Below are positions 25,440-37,112 of a DNA stretch of 64,000 bases, piece by piece. The stretch spans positions 70,680,559 to 70,744,558 of the forward strand of contig CM066739.1 in NCBI GenBank assembly GCA_033961575.1, written 5' to 3'. Origin of the DNA: Aselliscus stoliczkanus (taxonomy: Eukaryota; Chordata; Mammalia; Chiroptera; Hipposideridae). The translations under genes were made by a program, and so were the position numbers. Below the pieces are notes generated by a model, which had not been told where the DNA came from, ran no database searches, and saw only the letters and a list, made by a program, of their open reading frames with translations. Position 1 is the stretch's first letter. Each line of letters begins with the position of its first letter.

Positions 25440-25625
25440 GAGCTATGTTAACCTTTCACTTACATTATCTCTAACTCTCAGAGTAATGTTTCATTATCAG
25501 TTCTGTTATTCACATCAAATACATGACAACGTGGAGATTTGAGGGTCAAATAACTAGCTTAAGAGAAGATAGCTAGGAGACAGATCTAGAATTTGAACCT
25601 AGGACTGTCAGATTTCTACTTTCTT
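25440..25625 (-). mobile_element. MIR SINE fragment
   Basis: The reversed core is seen as AGGGTCAAATAACTAGCTTA, then GATAGCTAGGAGACAGATCT and TTTGAACCTAGGACTGTCAG. Confidence 0.65.
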
Positions 25626-25838
25626 TCCTGCATATTTTTGGGGTTTATTCATGCACTCATTTATTCATTCAGATAATATAAAAATTACTGTACAGTGAGT
25701 TACATGCTAATAGAGGCACCTGTACATTGTTATGGTAAACCCAATAACTGAATGTAACTGTACTAAGATAATAGAAAAATTGTAATATTTAAAAAATTAA
25801 ACAATAAATATATGTAGTTAAAAGGCCATTATACTTAC

Positions 25839-25999
25839 AATAAATGTATCTTCCACTTTTGCAATTCCTTTTCCAAATATGGTCCCTAATTGATCTCCAA
25901 CTCCAGCCAACAAAAAACCAAAGAGGGGAATTCCTAGTAAGGCATAGATGATACAGAATATTTTTCCCCCTTCTGTGCGTGGTGAGATGTTTCCAAACC
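25839..25999 (-). CDS. KCNK2: KCNK2 (TREK-1) internal exon: selectivity filter 1, M2, M2-M3 loop
   Basis: This 161-base exon starts with two bases that finish the split glycine codon and then encodes 53 residues (145-197 by my alignment), from [11 protein letters not shown] to KVEDTFI. GFGN is the first K+ selectivity filter. The segment from [15 protein letters not shown] onward is transmembrane helix M2, and [20 protein letters not shown] is the start of the cytoplasmic M2-M3 loop. The acceptor is TTTTGTTTAG|GG and the donor is ATT|GTAAGT. The length is not a multiple of three, so skipping this exon shifts the frame. A brain TREK-1 variant lacking exon 4 is known; this exon matches it by position and content. 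A TCAA tetranucleotide repeat sits directly upstream in the branch-point window. Confidence 0.96.
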
Positions 26000-26013
26000 C
26001 TAAACAAAATAAG

Positions 26014-26043
26014 TCAATCAATCAATCAATCAATCAATCAATC
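26014..26043. repeat. (TCAA)n microsatellite abutting a KCNK2 acceptor
   Basis: About 7.5 perfect TCAA units, read as TTGA on the transcript strand. They start 15 bases upstream of the first base of the exon at 25839-25999 and run to 44 bases upstream. Confidence 0.97.
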
Positions 26044-26555
26044 CATAGAATTCAGTTGTTTATAAATAAGTAATAGTTTCAAGCATATGACGTCAAGAAA
26101 TTCAGAAATTAATACATATTAATTATCAATCATAAATTTCAACTAAAGAATCCCTTTACATTAAAGTTTTAATATATTTACTATAAAATATTCTTAGAGA
26201 CAAAATATTTCAATAATTTACAAAGTATATCTAATGTTCCAATTCAACTAGATGATGAGAACAGAGTGGGTAACACATGCCATAAAGCAAATATTTTCAT
26301 TAAATTACTTCTATGTCTCTACACTTGTGGATACTCTTGATGACTATAAGGCTTTTGTTGCCCTTTACTGAGAAGAGTGTATTGTATTACCTCAATTTAG
26401 GACAATTCAAATATGCTTACATTATTTAAAGGTTAAAGTTTAACAGCAACTTTTAAATCTTGTTTTTATCCAAGTACCCACTAAAAACTTAAAATTATTA
26501 AACTTTTTTTAAAGTTCTGAGGCTTTCTAATTTTGTGAAAGGACATCTATTTGTT

Positions 26556-26783
26556 ACCATGTTTTCCAGAAAATGAGTCCGGATCTTATATAAATTTTTG
26601 CTCCAACAATCTACATTTATTCATTTATTCAAGTACAAAAATCTACATTTATTCAAACAGTCATGTTTGGCTGATGATCTTAACTGGGGCTTATGTTTGG
26701 GGTAGGGCTTATATAACAAGGATCCTGAAAAATCATGCTAGGGATTATTTTCAGGGTAGGTCTTATTTTGGGGAAAACACGGT
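26556..26783 (+). mobile_element. Nonautonomous DNA transposon remnant, hAT-like
   Basis: The ends are imperfect inverted repeats: ACCATGTTTTCCAGAAAATGAG against TTTGGGGAAAACACGGT. Internal blocks GGGCTTATGTTTGGGG, CTTATATAACAAGG and AAAAATCATGCTAGGG match my memory of a vertebrate nonautonomous element with a CCCCGAAAATAAG end motif. A 22-base block around CTACATTTATTCA occurs twice (about 26606 and 26642). I found no TSD. The class assignment is from memory. Confidence 0.65.
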
Positions 26784-27529
26784 GTGATTAAATCAGTACA
26801 ACTTGATCTCCCCACCCTCCCATCCCTCTTTCAACAACATCTACATTCTACATACAAATTTCAGGTAAAGAATGCATGCCTTCTAGATGTACACAGAGTA
26901 CCCTCTTTTGATATGTAATCCTCTCATTGTCCTTCATATTAAACTAATCTGGAATTTTAGTTTTCACTTCCTTTTTTACTCAAGACTGTGGATATTTTAG
27001 GATTGGCTTTTTGTTGTTACTTTCTGACTTTATAGTCAAAGAGTATGGCCTTTATGATTTTCACTTTTTGGAATCTTTTGAGATCTCTTTGTGTCTTTAT
27101 AATAGCCAATTTTTGTATTTGTTTCACTGTTGTTTGAGAATAATATGGACTTCTTAAGGGTACATCAAAAGGCTTCATATCACCCCCCAGATGCATTCCC
27201 ATGGTGGTTCCCTCACAACTCTTTCCCTGCTTTCAAGCATAACATGGAATTTTTCCCATTATTTTTATATATTTTCTGTCACCTCAATGCAACTTTTGTA
27301 TGATGTGAGATAAATGCACGTTTATATCACACAGCTTGTCAGGGAATTAGATCTGTGAATTTAACAATGTCTTTTAAGATGTTAAATACTGATCATCTAA
27401 TAAAACGTCCATAGATTTATAGTAAGATATGCAAATATCAGGGTTTTTAAAAGCATTTTACTTTGAAGTCTAAAATTTGCTGATTGAGAGAGAAATCAAG
27501 ATAAACACCCTGTTGAAGTTTGGCAATGT

Positions 27530-27735
27530 ATTGTAGGTATTCCTGGATCTATCACTCACTAGATATGTGACCTTGGGCAATTATTTCCTTATCTGGTAAA
27601 AGGGTATATTGTTCTTATGACTTACTTCATCAAGTTGTAAGAACTATGTAAGGTATTACATGCAAGGTGCTTAGGAAATTCTACAAGTCCTCAGCATATA
27701 CTAGGTGCTATAATCATGATTATTATAATTACTAT
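27530..27735 (+). mobile_element. MIR SINE
   Basis: CACTAGATATGTGACCTTGG, TTTCCTTATCTGGTAAAAGG and CAGCATATACTAGGTGCTAT occur in MIR order. Confidence 0.75.
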
Positions 27736-28199
27736 TGTAAAAGTATTGGTAGAAGCAAAGATTAGCTGATCAATATATTTAGCCTTATCAGTATGCAAAC
27801 TATTTAAGAGCCAGATTAATGGTGTCATGGTTACACAGTGCTCTCCCCTTTGTTCTGAAATGCTCCATCAAATGGGGGATGCCATTCTATAGCAGGAGCC
27901 TTGGCAAAATAGCATGCAAACAGGAAGGCAACTTCTCATTGTAACAGCTGAAAGGATTGAGGAGATGATTACGCTGAAGAAAAGAAGAAAAGTGGGAGCA
28001 GGCCGACTGCTTTCAACTGTCAGGATGATTAAAACATGGAAAGGAAACAGACCTACTCTGATGCTCAGGACAAAGAGCAAAAGTAATGGGTACAAGCTAT
28101 AGAAGGTGAGCTCTTCTAGGGTAACTGCTGCCAAATGGGTAAGTGGTCATAAGAAGCAGGCAGAGGCCAGATAATCACCTGCAGTGCTGGACATTCTGG

Positions 28200-28690
28200 A
28201 CTTAGCAGTACCATCATGTAATTTGCAGTCTATATTCAAATTTTGCCATTGTCCTATTAAGGTCCTTTATAATTTTTTTTTTCCTGTTTCAGGATCTAAT
28301 GCATTACATTTAATTGAAATATCTCTTTAGTCTCCTTTAATCGCCTTTCTCTATCTTTCATGATCTTGACATTGTTTAAACAATACAAGCCAGTTAATGT
28401 TATTTAATATGTCTGCTACTCCCTCCCAAATAGATTCAAGTAATACATTTTTGGAGGGAATATCCCATCAGCGATGCTGGACCCTTCTCAGGGTGTTACA
28501 TCCAGAGGCACACGACGGTTCTTCCTACATGCTGATGTTGATTTTGAGTCCTTGGTTAAACATGTGTTCACTAAATTCTCCACTGAAAAGTTACTATTTT
28601 GTCCTGTGAAAGTAGTAAGCTATTTAGGAGGAAACACATTGAGAGTTTGTAAATATCCCATTCCTCAAACTTTCCCTATTAGTTATAGTA
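28200..28690 (+). mobile_element. Old L1 (L1M/L1ME-like) 3' region remnant
   Basis: Ordered blocks are CTCTTTAGTCTCCTTTAATC, TTTCATGATCTTGACATTG, CTTCTCAGGGTGTTACATCC, CACTGAAAAGTTACTATTTT and GTAAATATCCCATTCCTC. They match an old L1 3' region in memory. The short ORFs across it are chance. Confidence 0.65.
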
Positions 28691-31467
28691 TCTGGAAATA
28701 AAGAAACAAACAGTTTCAGAAAGGAAAACATGAAGGAGGATGAAGTAACAGAATAGTAAATGAGATAAATATTATTTATTATTATTTATTATTAATAGTA
28801 AATGAGATAATTAATATTTATTATTACACCTCAAAAGTGTAATATTGCACATAAACAAGTATTTCACATAAACAAGAATACCCTTTTTAAAAATATATTA
28901 ATGTGCTTTGCTATTTTATATACAAGAAAAAAAGCCCGGACTGGCTAGCAGACCCCAGTGTGGGGAAGAAGGAATCAGGGAAGGCGTGAGTGCGGTTCTG
29001 TGCACACGCTGTCATGTTCTGACATATCTTCAGAAACCTCCAAGGGTTGTAAAAGACCCAGAAGTTCCTATACGAGAATGAGGGACGGAGAGGCCTTGAG
29101 TCTGGATGGAAAGCCTTCCATGGCTGGCATTCAAGACCTCGGGCACATGGTCAGGACCATGGGTTCTGATGTAAGGAGTCCCCCGTATTTAACTCATTTG
29201 CCTCCCATCTGCTCTTAGCTGCTAAGGCTGGGACCACTCTATAGAGCCCAGCAGTATGTGCCAAGGACCCATCCGGGCCAAGTGTGAAACAGGCACAGAA
29301 ACTTTGAATCAAAATAATCTTGAAGAAGGAAAAAAAGGCCATCCCAAAAGCTTTTAAAAAGTCAGGGAATGTTTACCCTGACCTATCTGGGGCAGTACAC
29401 CATTTCTGTACACTATCCAAGAACGGAACTCAACCGGTCCTCTATTCTAACATCAATTAGCGAAACACCAAGAACAAGAAGGCCTTGTCAACCCAGCAGG
29501 GTGGAATGTTGTGACATGGGTTCTCTGATTATTCCAGAGTCCTGCTAAGATCTCACACTGTTCTTTATTGCCTCTCCAGATGAATAACTGTGTGGCCTGA
29601 GGTAGGGCATGCGTCTGAGTTATCTATCTTATTCTACCCTATTTTCTCTTTTCACATAAGAGGACAAATGTCTTCAGTTATATCCATAAGACATAACCTA
29701 CCTCCAGGAAGGATCAGGGATCAAAAAAAAAAAAAAATACAAGTTTTTTTTTGTTTGTTTTTTTTTAAATTCTGACTGTGGCATAGCCATAAATAGGTTC
29801 TATTGTTTAAAAACTAAAAGCCAAGCTGTCAGAGGGCTCAACTGGATCAACCCCATGCAAGTTAAAAGGGTGCAAGAAACAAGAGCTTCAAGTTTTCATC
29901 CATCACTGACTCATCTTCGGCCTGGAGGCCACTGGGACAGCTTCAGAAATGCTGACAGAGGATTTCCTCAGGAAGCCTGTTTACGTCACCCATGAGATGG
30001 CCCCAAAATTCAAAGAGAATTCTAGATGTAAGGAAATCTACCTTTCATTGGTCCAAAACGGAGACCAGCCCCCTGTGGCATCTCCGTGCTGCATTTTTAT
30101 TATCTCCATGACAAAGTATGCGGGAGGAGATAGAGGGAGTGGGGACGAGCCATCCTGATATGGTTCTTTTCTGTGTCTTATACTTCATCTTCCAGACATT
30201 TCTTTTGTCACCATTATACTGAGCTCTGCGGCTGAATCTGTGCACTCAGAGGTGGCATCTGGCATACAGTCACTATTCCCCACTGCACATATACAAATAG
30301 TGACCAGCAGTTTTCAGATACAAAGAGCATACTCACAGCTCCCCAAATATTTCCCTGGGTGAGAGGATTGAGTGGCCATTCAAGGGATGGCTCCTCATGT
30401 GTTCTCCCCTCTCCTCCCTATAAAATTTAAGAGTAGACTTCCCTCCACAGATGTAACCTTGTGTTCTAACCAAGGAATACATGCTGGATAAATAACTTGA
30501 TACCATTAGTGGATTTATGAGCCTCAGATGAAAGGTATATATGGACTCTAAGCAATACAGTGTGCTACACTTTTAGAACGTGAATCTTTGTGACTGTGTG
30601 CACTTCCTCTCCCTTTCCCTGGTCAGTCAACAGCCTCTTCGTTGCCTCAACATGTAACAGATTGTTATAGTGAGAAGAAAAAGGAAAAGAAACAGTATTA
30701 CGTTTGGCATTCTTTTAACTCCTAAATTAATGTTGTTCACACTCGAAACACTTCCCCCGGGAGAAAGCAGCTGTCAGTTTATGGCATAACATACTCGTAT
30801 GCATCAAGAGAGTAAAAAAAGTGGGAGTCAATCCAACTTCCACAGAGTTTGAGGGAATAGAGAAGACTAAGGAATGATGGGTCATGGCCATGGAGGGGGG
30901 GTGGGGTGGGGCAGAGACCAGAGAATGAGACCGGAGGGTCTCAGAGAAGAGGTTCAATGGTATAATGGAGCTGGCTTGAGAGGTCAACTGTTAAATTTTC
31001 AGCAATTTTGCAAGTCAGTTGACTTCACATTGGTAGCTTGAAATCAGCTGTAGTGATATTTTACACCACAGAACTTGGCAAGCACTATGATTTAGGGCTT
31101 TTTTCTCCCTGTGGCCATCTAATATTTACCAACATACTACAGAATAAAACAGAGTCAAATTTACGAGATTGTAAGTAGTTTGTTCCAGAGATTTGGATGG
31201 AAGCTGAGCCACTGTCTGGTAGCCAACCCTTTGACATTCTTTGAGCACATCATACAGAGTAGAGTTCATCTCTTTTTCACATCACTTTCAGAAAAGGGCC
31301 TTCCGTGGGCAGCTGATCCATTGTAAGTGGATCATCTAACAGGAGTCCCAGGTATGCCACCCCATAGGAACAGTCCCACGTGGAAAGGTCATTTTTGTGA
31401 CAGAATCTATCAACACTACAGATAAATAATACCCTCCTTCAAGTAATGTACACCTTGTAATTATTTG

Positions 31468-31824
31468 TGTTAAATCAACTAAACAAGGGGGCCATTAGAC
31501 TAAGGTGGCTCTAATACCTTAGCAGCCTACTTAAGCAAACCCAAACCTAACCTTGTAAATGCTTCAAGTTTAAAAAACCAAAACCTAAGGACATTCAATC
31601 ACAAATAGCCAACTAGGCTTTCCCAAATAAAACAATCCCTTAAGCTATAGCCAATCAAATAATTTCTTTGTTTTGCTTCCACCTCTTCTCTATAAAAGTC
31701 TTTCTCTGGCTTCTGTCAGGGGAGCCCTTCTATCCAGTTTCAGTTTGGTGCTGCCCAATTCAAATGCATTTTTGTTCAAATAAACTCTTAACATTTTAAA
31801 TATGCCTCATTTTATCTTCTAACA
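31468..31824 (+). mobile_element. ERV1-type solo LTR, family not assigned
   Basis: This 357-base LTR runs from TGTTAAATCAAC to CTTCTAACA, with a perfect 4-base TSD TTTG (31464-31467 and 31825-31828), typical of gammaretrovirus-like elements. It keeps an AGCCAATCAAAT CCAAT-type box, a TATA box TATAAAAG at 31691-31698 and a poly(A) signal AATAAA at 31779-31784. There is no internal viral sequence. The order U3, TATA, R, AATAAA confirms the plus orientation. Confidence 0.82.
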
Positions 31825-31887
31825 TTTGCAACAATCCATTTAATGTCTACCTTCCCCCACTTGACTATGGGTTCCACAAATATATAC

Positions 31888-32113
31888 ACTAATATAATAT
31901 AATATAGTATAACATAATGTATATTATACTATATTATATTATTATAATATAACATATCATTAATATAGTATAGTGCAATTAATTATTAAATTTTATATTA
32001 TTAATATATATTTATATAATATATAATATATAACACACTATAATATATTATATATAATATACTATATATAATAATATAATATATACTATACTAATATAAT
32101 ATATAGTACAACT
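31888..32113. repeat. AT-rich low-complexity, partly palindromic tract
   Basis: Over 200 bases are almost wholly A and T, built from TATAATATA and TAATATAGTATA variants able to form cruciforms. It lies about 65 bases after the ERV1-type LTR. Confidence 0.85.
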
Positions 32114-32299
32114 ATAATACCAAAAGCTTACATGAGTACTGGCTTATTAATCAGTACATAATTGACAACCAATACATATTTCTTGACTGGTTGACTGTCA
32201 TATAAACCTAAAAAAACTCACAGTACTTTAGAAACAGGGTAAAGATAAAGAAAAACACACAGAATAACACAATGTTCCTGTGTAAGAACTCATCAAAAA

Positions 32300-32890
32300 A
32301 TTAAAGTTTCTTTTCCATTAGTTAATAAATTTATTATTGTTGCAATAAGAATAACCTAGTTTTTAAATTTTACAACTTAATGAAATGATTATAAAATTCA
32401 TCAGAAATAAAATGAACAATAGTCAACAAATATTTAAAAAGAAGACTAATGTAAAGTTTACTTCCAAATTAAAAAGATGTTATCTATAGTTTTAACTAAA
32501 ATTATGTGGCAAATTTATACATGAAACAAAAGAAAACATAGAAAAGGACCCCAGCATATGAATGAATTTAATATTTGATAACCATGATATTTCGAAGCAA
32601 TTTAGAAGGTGATTATTCAATAAGTAGTATTGGGCTAAGTAGGTACTTGGAAATCAATCAGGTCATTACCCCACATCTTACATTAAATATTATTAGATGG
32701 ATTAAATCATCAAATGTTTTTTTAAAGTAAGATCATAAAATGCTACAAAGACAGGAGAACAATTCTGTAAGCATAACTCCTAGGGCAGAACCATAAAGAA
32801 AATAAAGGATAAACTTAACTACACAAAAATATATGATGCTGTATGTTTAAAGAGTAGCAAAAACACTATGCAAAGGCCAAACGTTTTTGC
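32300..32890 (+). mobile_element. Old L1 ORF2 remnant
   Basis: The blocks GAATTTAATATTTGATAACC, TTATTCAATAAGTAGTATTG, TAGGTACTTGGAAATCAATC and AGATGGATTAAATCATCAAA follow the order of the ORF2 C-terminal region of old L1s. It contains many stops. Confidence 0.75.
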
Positions 32891-33724
32891 TGAGAGGCAG
32901 TGAAGAACCCAAATGTCTGTTACTGGTCCTACCAGTGTTCCTCTTGATCAAAGAGCAAAGCTTTCATTTCATTTTCAGGACAGAGCTGGCCTGAATCCAT
33001 CATGTTGGCACTTGTAATTTGAGATGTTATCCTAATTTAGTCTTTCACCACAGTTATTGAAACCTTAGATTGTTACTTAAGAATAAACCTATTACTGGAA
33101 AACTTAAAATATCCATAGTGATAAACTGATAAACCCAAAATACATGATTGGTTATGTATCCTTGGGATATTTATGGAAAGCCTGTCAAATGGCCAAATTT
33201 CACAAATAAGTTCACATCCATTGAAAAAATAGGCTAAATTTGTAATAAGCAATCCTTTTGATAATAGTAGCCTTTCTACCCTCTGTGTGAGACTTATTTT
33301 AAGTAAGTAACATAGTTAAACTGTTGAGACTTGTTGGCTGCAGCATACATACTTTGGATTTAAGAGTTCTATTTGACTAGTTTATGAAAATCTTGAATTG
33401 CTTAGCTAGCTTTCAATGTAGAGGTAGATGTTTATGATTATATTCATTGGCAACAGCAATGACAAAAGCAACAATAAATTGAAATTGCATTTACATAGAC
33501 CCTTCTAGAGTTAAACACACTTTAAAGAAAAAAGAAAATAAGTAATTCTGACCAAAAATGTAGTAGGTAGGACTCTTATCACCCCAATCCCATGGAGAGG
33601 AAATTGAGATTAAAAACATGCATACTATTATTTTACTCTGATCAAGTCTATATCCAAAAGTACTATGTTCGTTATAGATAGAAAAGGAGGAATCAAATGT
33701 CACAGCAATAAGTATGATTTAATT

Positions 33725-33800
33725 CTGTTCCGTGAAAATTACTGAATAGATACTAGATGCCAATAACTGTGCTAGATACTTGAGAACACAAAGATAAAGA
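33725..33800 (-). mobile_element. Possible L2/MIR terminal fragment
   Basis: ACTAGATGCCAATAACTGTG followed by CTAGATACTTGAGAACACAA is like the reversed L2/MIR end (GTGCCAGGCACTGTGCTAGG). Confidence 0.45.
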
Positions 33801-34099
33801 AAACACTGCTTCGAAAAATTCCAAATTATTAATAAAATCAATGGAATATGCTATTTACCAACATTTTTTTAACATGAATGAAGGTAAATACACAAATAGG
33901 CAAAGATTTGCTACACCAAAAACTAAGAATAGCAACATGCACAGGAAAAACATTCCCATTAAAACACTGGGTTAGCATAATTTGGGTTCCATGTTTACTT
34001 TGATCTCTGAAATAGCTGGCCTCCTGGGAAGAGACTGAACTAGGTCTATTCAAATGCTGAATCTACTCTGAGGCCAGAACTGCTCTCAATATGCAGCAT

Positions 34100-35415
34100 T
34101 TAAGTACTCACAGTAGGACAGGCCCAGGAAGAGCCTTGAAATAATTCTAAACTGGGACAAAAAAGTTAATGTACTCTATCAGGAAATTCAGCAAGGACCC
34201 AAGGATAAATAAATGAAGAGTGAAGAGGAGTAAAAAGAGAATAAAAAAGAGAGTGAACTATAAACCATCTTACTCAACCTGAGCCGCTAAACAGAAGTTC
34301 CATAAATAAATTAAATGCTAAGAAACATAAACATGGGCTGGCCGAGTGATACAGTGGTTAAGCCCTGGCTTGGGAAGCCAGCGGCCCTGGTTCGGGTCCC
34401 ACATGTGAGGGCCAGTGACACTGCTCTCAAAAAACAAACAAACAAACGAAAAACATAAACATGATAAGCACCTAAAGTAGGAATTGACTCCAAGCAAGAG
34501 TAATTTCATGGAATAGTCTGAATTAAATTTTGAAAGAGGTATATCAGAAGATCCAGAAATTTAAAAAATCAATTTTTTATTTAAATTATGCAACAAAAAG
34601 GTATAAAAATAGGAACAGGTAGTCAAGAAAGTGAATGAATAAAATATCTTGGAAATGAAACAACCAATCTTTTTAAAGAAATAAAGTAGATGAAATAGGC
34701 TGATATAGGTGAAGAAAGAATTGGTGAACTTGAAGTTGATGCTAAATAATTCATATAGAACCAAATGTAGAAAGAAAAAGAGAAATAAAGACATAAAGGA
34801 GTGCTTAAGAGACAGGCGCATGGGGGATTGAGAAACCTCAACAATCATGAGTTCCCGAAGAGGAAAATGGAATTACTAGCAAAGAAACAACATTTTATAT
34901 ATTATTAGCTGAGAATTTCAGGAATTAAAGACCTGTAGATTCGTATTGAAAGTGTACTTCTAGTGTTGAATATGATAAATATAAACTCACACCTAGACAC
35001 ATCATAGAGAAATCAGAGGACAAAGGAATAAAGATAAAATCTAAAAAGCTATCAGACAGAAGGAGGAAAACAATTACTTACAAAGGAACAACACAAGTGC
35101 AATAATTGTCACTGGAAGATAATGTAGTAATATCCTCAAAGTGCTTATGAAACACAACCATTATCCTGAAATTTTATATTTAGCTAAACTATCGGAAAAG
35201 AATAAGAGTCCTATTTTAGCGATTTTCAGATGTACAAAGTCCAAGAAACCTTACCACCCAGGAAACCCTCACTAAAATAACTGTCTTGGTGTGCCTAAGA
35301 AATTATATCCTTCAGAAAGAAGAAAAGAGAACCCAGTGGAAAATATAGAATAGGAGAAATAGAAGTGAGCACAGAAATAAAAAAAGTCAGAAAATTCAAT
35401 CAACTATTAACTTGC

Positions 35416-35418
<3 letters not shown>
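34100..35418 (+). mobile_element. Old LINE remnant, HAL1/L1M-like
   Basis: Landmarks include ACACCTAGACACATCATAG, GCTATCAGACAGAAGGAGG, AAAGTGCTTATGAAACA and CCTGAAATTTTATATTTAGC, all in the order of L1M or HAL1 internal sequence. It is interrupted by the SINE at 34336-34450 and ends at a CA microsatellite. Confidence 0.7.
34336..34450 (+). repeat. tRNA-derived SINE, family A short form
   Basis: It starts GGCTGGCCGAGTG and ends GTGACACTGCTCTC, followed by an (AAAC)n-rich tail. A 13-base TSD, AAACATAAACATG, is at 34323-34335 and 34451-34463. It is inserted in an old LINE remnant. Confidence 0.9.

Positions 35419-35450
<32 letters not shown>
35419..35450. repeat. (AC)16 microsatellite
   Basis: A pure AC run at the end of the old LINE remnant. 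Confidence 0.95.
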
Positions 35451-35456
<6 letters not shown>

Positions 35457-36550
35457 ACCACACAGGAACAAACACCAAAGTAAACAATGGATAACAGTAA
35501 CAAGACGGAGAGGAGAATGAGGAGGTTCAAGAAGTAAGTGAAGCACTGTTTGGCTAAAATGCTAGAAATATAAAGTATTAGCCAAAAATGTATTCAAGAA
35601 TACATGGTAATCGCTATCAAGCCAACAAAAGCATAGGAAAGTTAGGGAAAAAGAAGCTTGGCAGTTCCTCGTCCAAAATGTGGTGGTTTTCAAGAATGCC
35701 TGATAAAGTTTGAGAGCTTGGACCTCAAATGTTCTCAAACAGCCAGCCAGCACGCTGTGGCTGTCACTGAAATGGCGGGGGGTTAGGATAAGAGGCTACT
35801 TGAAGACGTCCTTCAACATCCTTCGAAATCTCTTCTGCACACAGGCTGCACTCAGAAGTAGCACTTCTCCTTTAAAAAATAATCAGACTAGTTGTTTCAT
35901 CTCCCTCTCTATAGTAATCCAGGGTTTTGTTATTAGTAGAGCAGATAACTCCAGTAGCAACTCACTTCATCTTGCCGGTCTCTCTTCGTCACCTTTTTCT
36001 TTAATACCTCATGGGTTGTTTCATAAAGACTTCCTTTACAGAGCATTTTTTTTCTTAGAAGCCTGCCCCTTCCCCAGCCCACACATCAGAAGGGCTGAGA
36101 AGTCCCCTGAACTCTGTCACCTGGACAGCACCCTGACCCAACACTCATGGCCTCACCACTGCCATTTTGCTGGTTTCAACCAGAATAGGGCCAGAGTTCT
36201 GAAGTCTCCCCCACACCCAGATCCAAAAGCCACATATGGCTTAGCAGGAGATGGTGGCTCCTCTTCCAAGCACCAAAATAGCTTGACGATGCTTTCTTCT
36301 CACCCAAACCCATCTCATAAAAGCACAACCTTAGTCATGATATTCAGTAGTTTTAAAACCCTTAAGTGTTCCAAGATCTTTCTGTACAAATCACAACTCT
36401 TTATTTCCCAATATTCCCCCGTTACACAATTGCTATACCTTCTAATAACACCAAAGTCAACGTTACTCACCGAAAAAAATAAGCTGGACTTTTCTGATTC
36501 CTTGCACTTGTTTGTTTTATTTTATTTACTTATTATTGTTTTTATTTTTA

Positions 36551-36646
36551 AGGAGGGCACAGCTGAAAGTGGCCCATGTGGGGATTGAACTGGCAACCTT
36601 GTTCAGAGCATGCGCTCTAACCAACTGAGCCACCCAGCCATCCCAG
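36551..36646 (-). repeat. Truncated tRNA-Ile-derived SINE, family B
   Basis: Only the tRNA-like head and the start of the body (GGGCACAGC on the plus strand) remain. The anticodon-arm region is shortened relative to the other copies. It supplies the last 13 or so codons of the long open frame at 35710-36588. Confidence 0.75.
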
Positions 36647-36884
36647 CCTTATACTTTTTATAATGTTGTTTGCTCCTAGAATAGAAAATGTGGAAGCCAA
36701 CCCAAGCCACTGATGAGTCCTGAAGCTTAACCCTCCTTAACCCCAAGGTAAATCTGCTTCTGTCAACTTGGTGTGTAGGATGACCTTGATTAGAATACCT
36801 CTTCTACACTGACCATTGTATTACTACTATATTACTATATTTTCATTACTACCAATAAAATAATTTTCATCACCAGTAATAAAA

Positions 36885-37112
36885 GCAATGGCCAGCACTG
36901 TTATTTATTGAACACTTATTCTCTCTCACTACATGCCAGATACAGTGTAAATCCCTTCAGATGCACAACTGAACTTAACTTCACAACCCTGTAAGATGTA
37001 AGTACAACTAATTATTCCCACTCTGAATGTGGAAACAGATTTTTTTGAAGTCAAGTATTGTGTTCAAGGTTAAACACAATAAGTATTAGTGCTGAGATTT
37101 AAAGTATGAAAT
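36885..37112 (-). mobile_element. MIR SINE
   Basis: Reversed MIR plan: TTATTGAACACTTATTCTC, ATGCCAGATACAGTGTAAAT and AAGTATTGTGTTCAAGGTTA. Confidence 0.7.

Larger units (their letters stand above)
23560..25838 (-). other. KCNK2: KCNK2 intron, 2,279 bases
   Basis: This short intron lies between the filter-1/M2 exon and the M3/filter-2 exon, with a GTAAGT donor and a CTCTCTCAG acceptor. It holds a probable L2 tail, a remnant of an old L1 3' region and a MIR. I recognise nothing in 23570-24590 or 24700-25140. Confidence 0.85.

Noticed and set aside
26014..26043. CRISPR-like or regulatory array of short repeats
   Set aside because: It is a simple tetranucleotide microsatellite in a vertebrate intron with no spacers.
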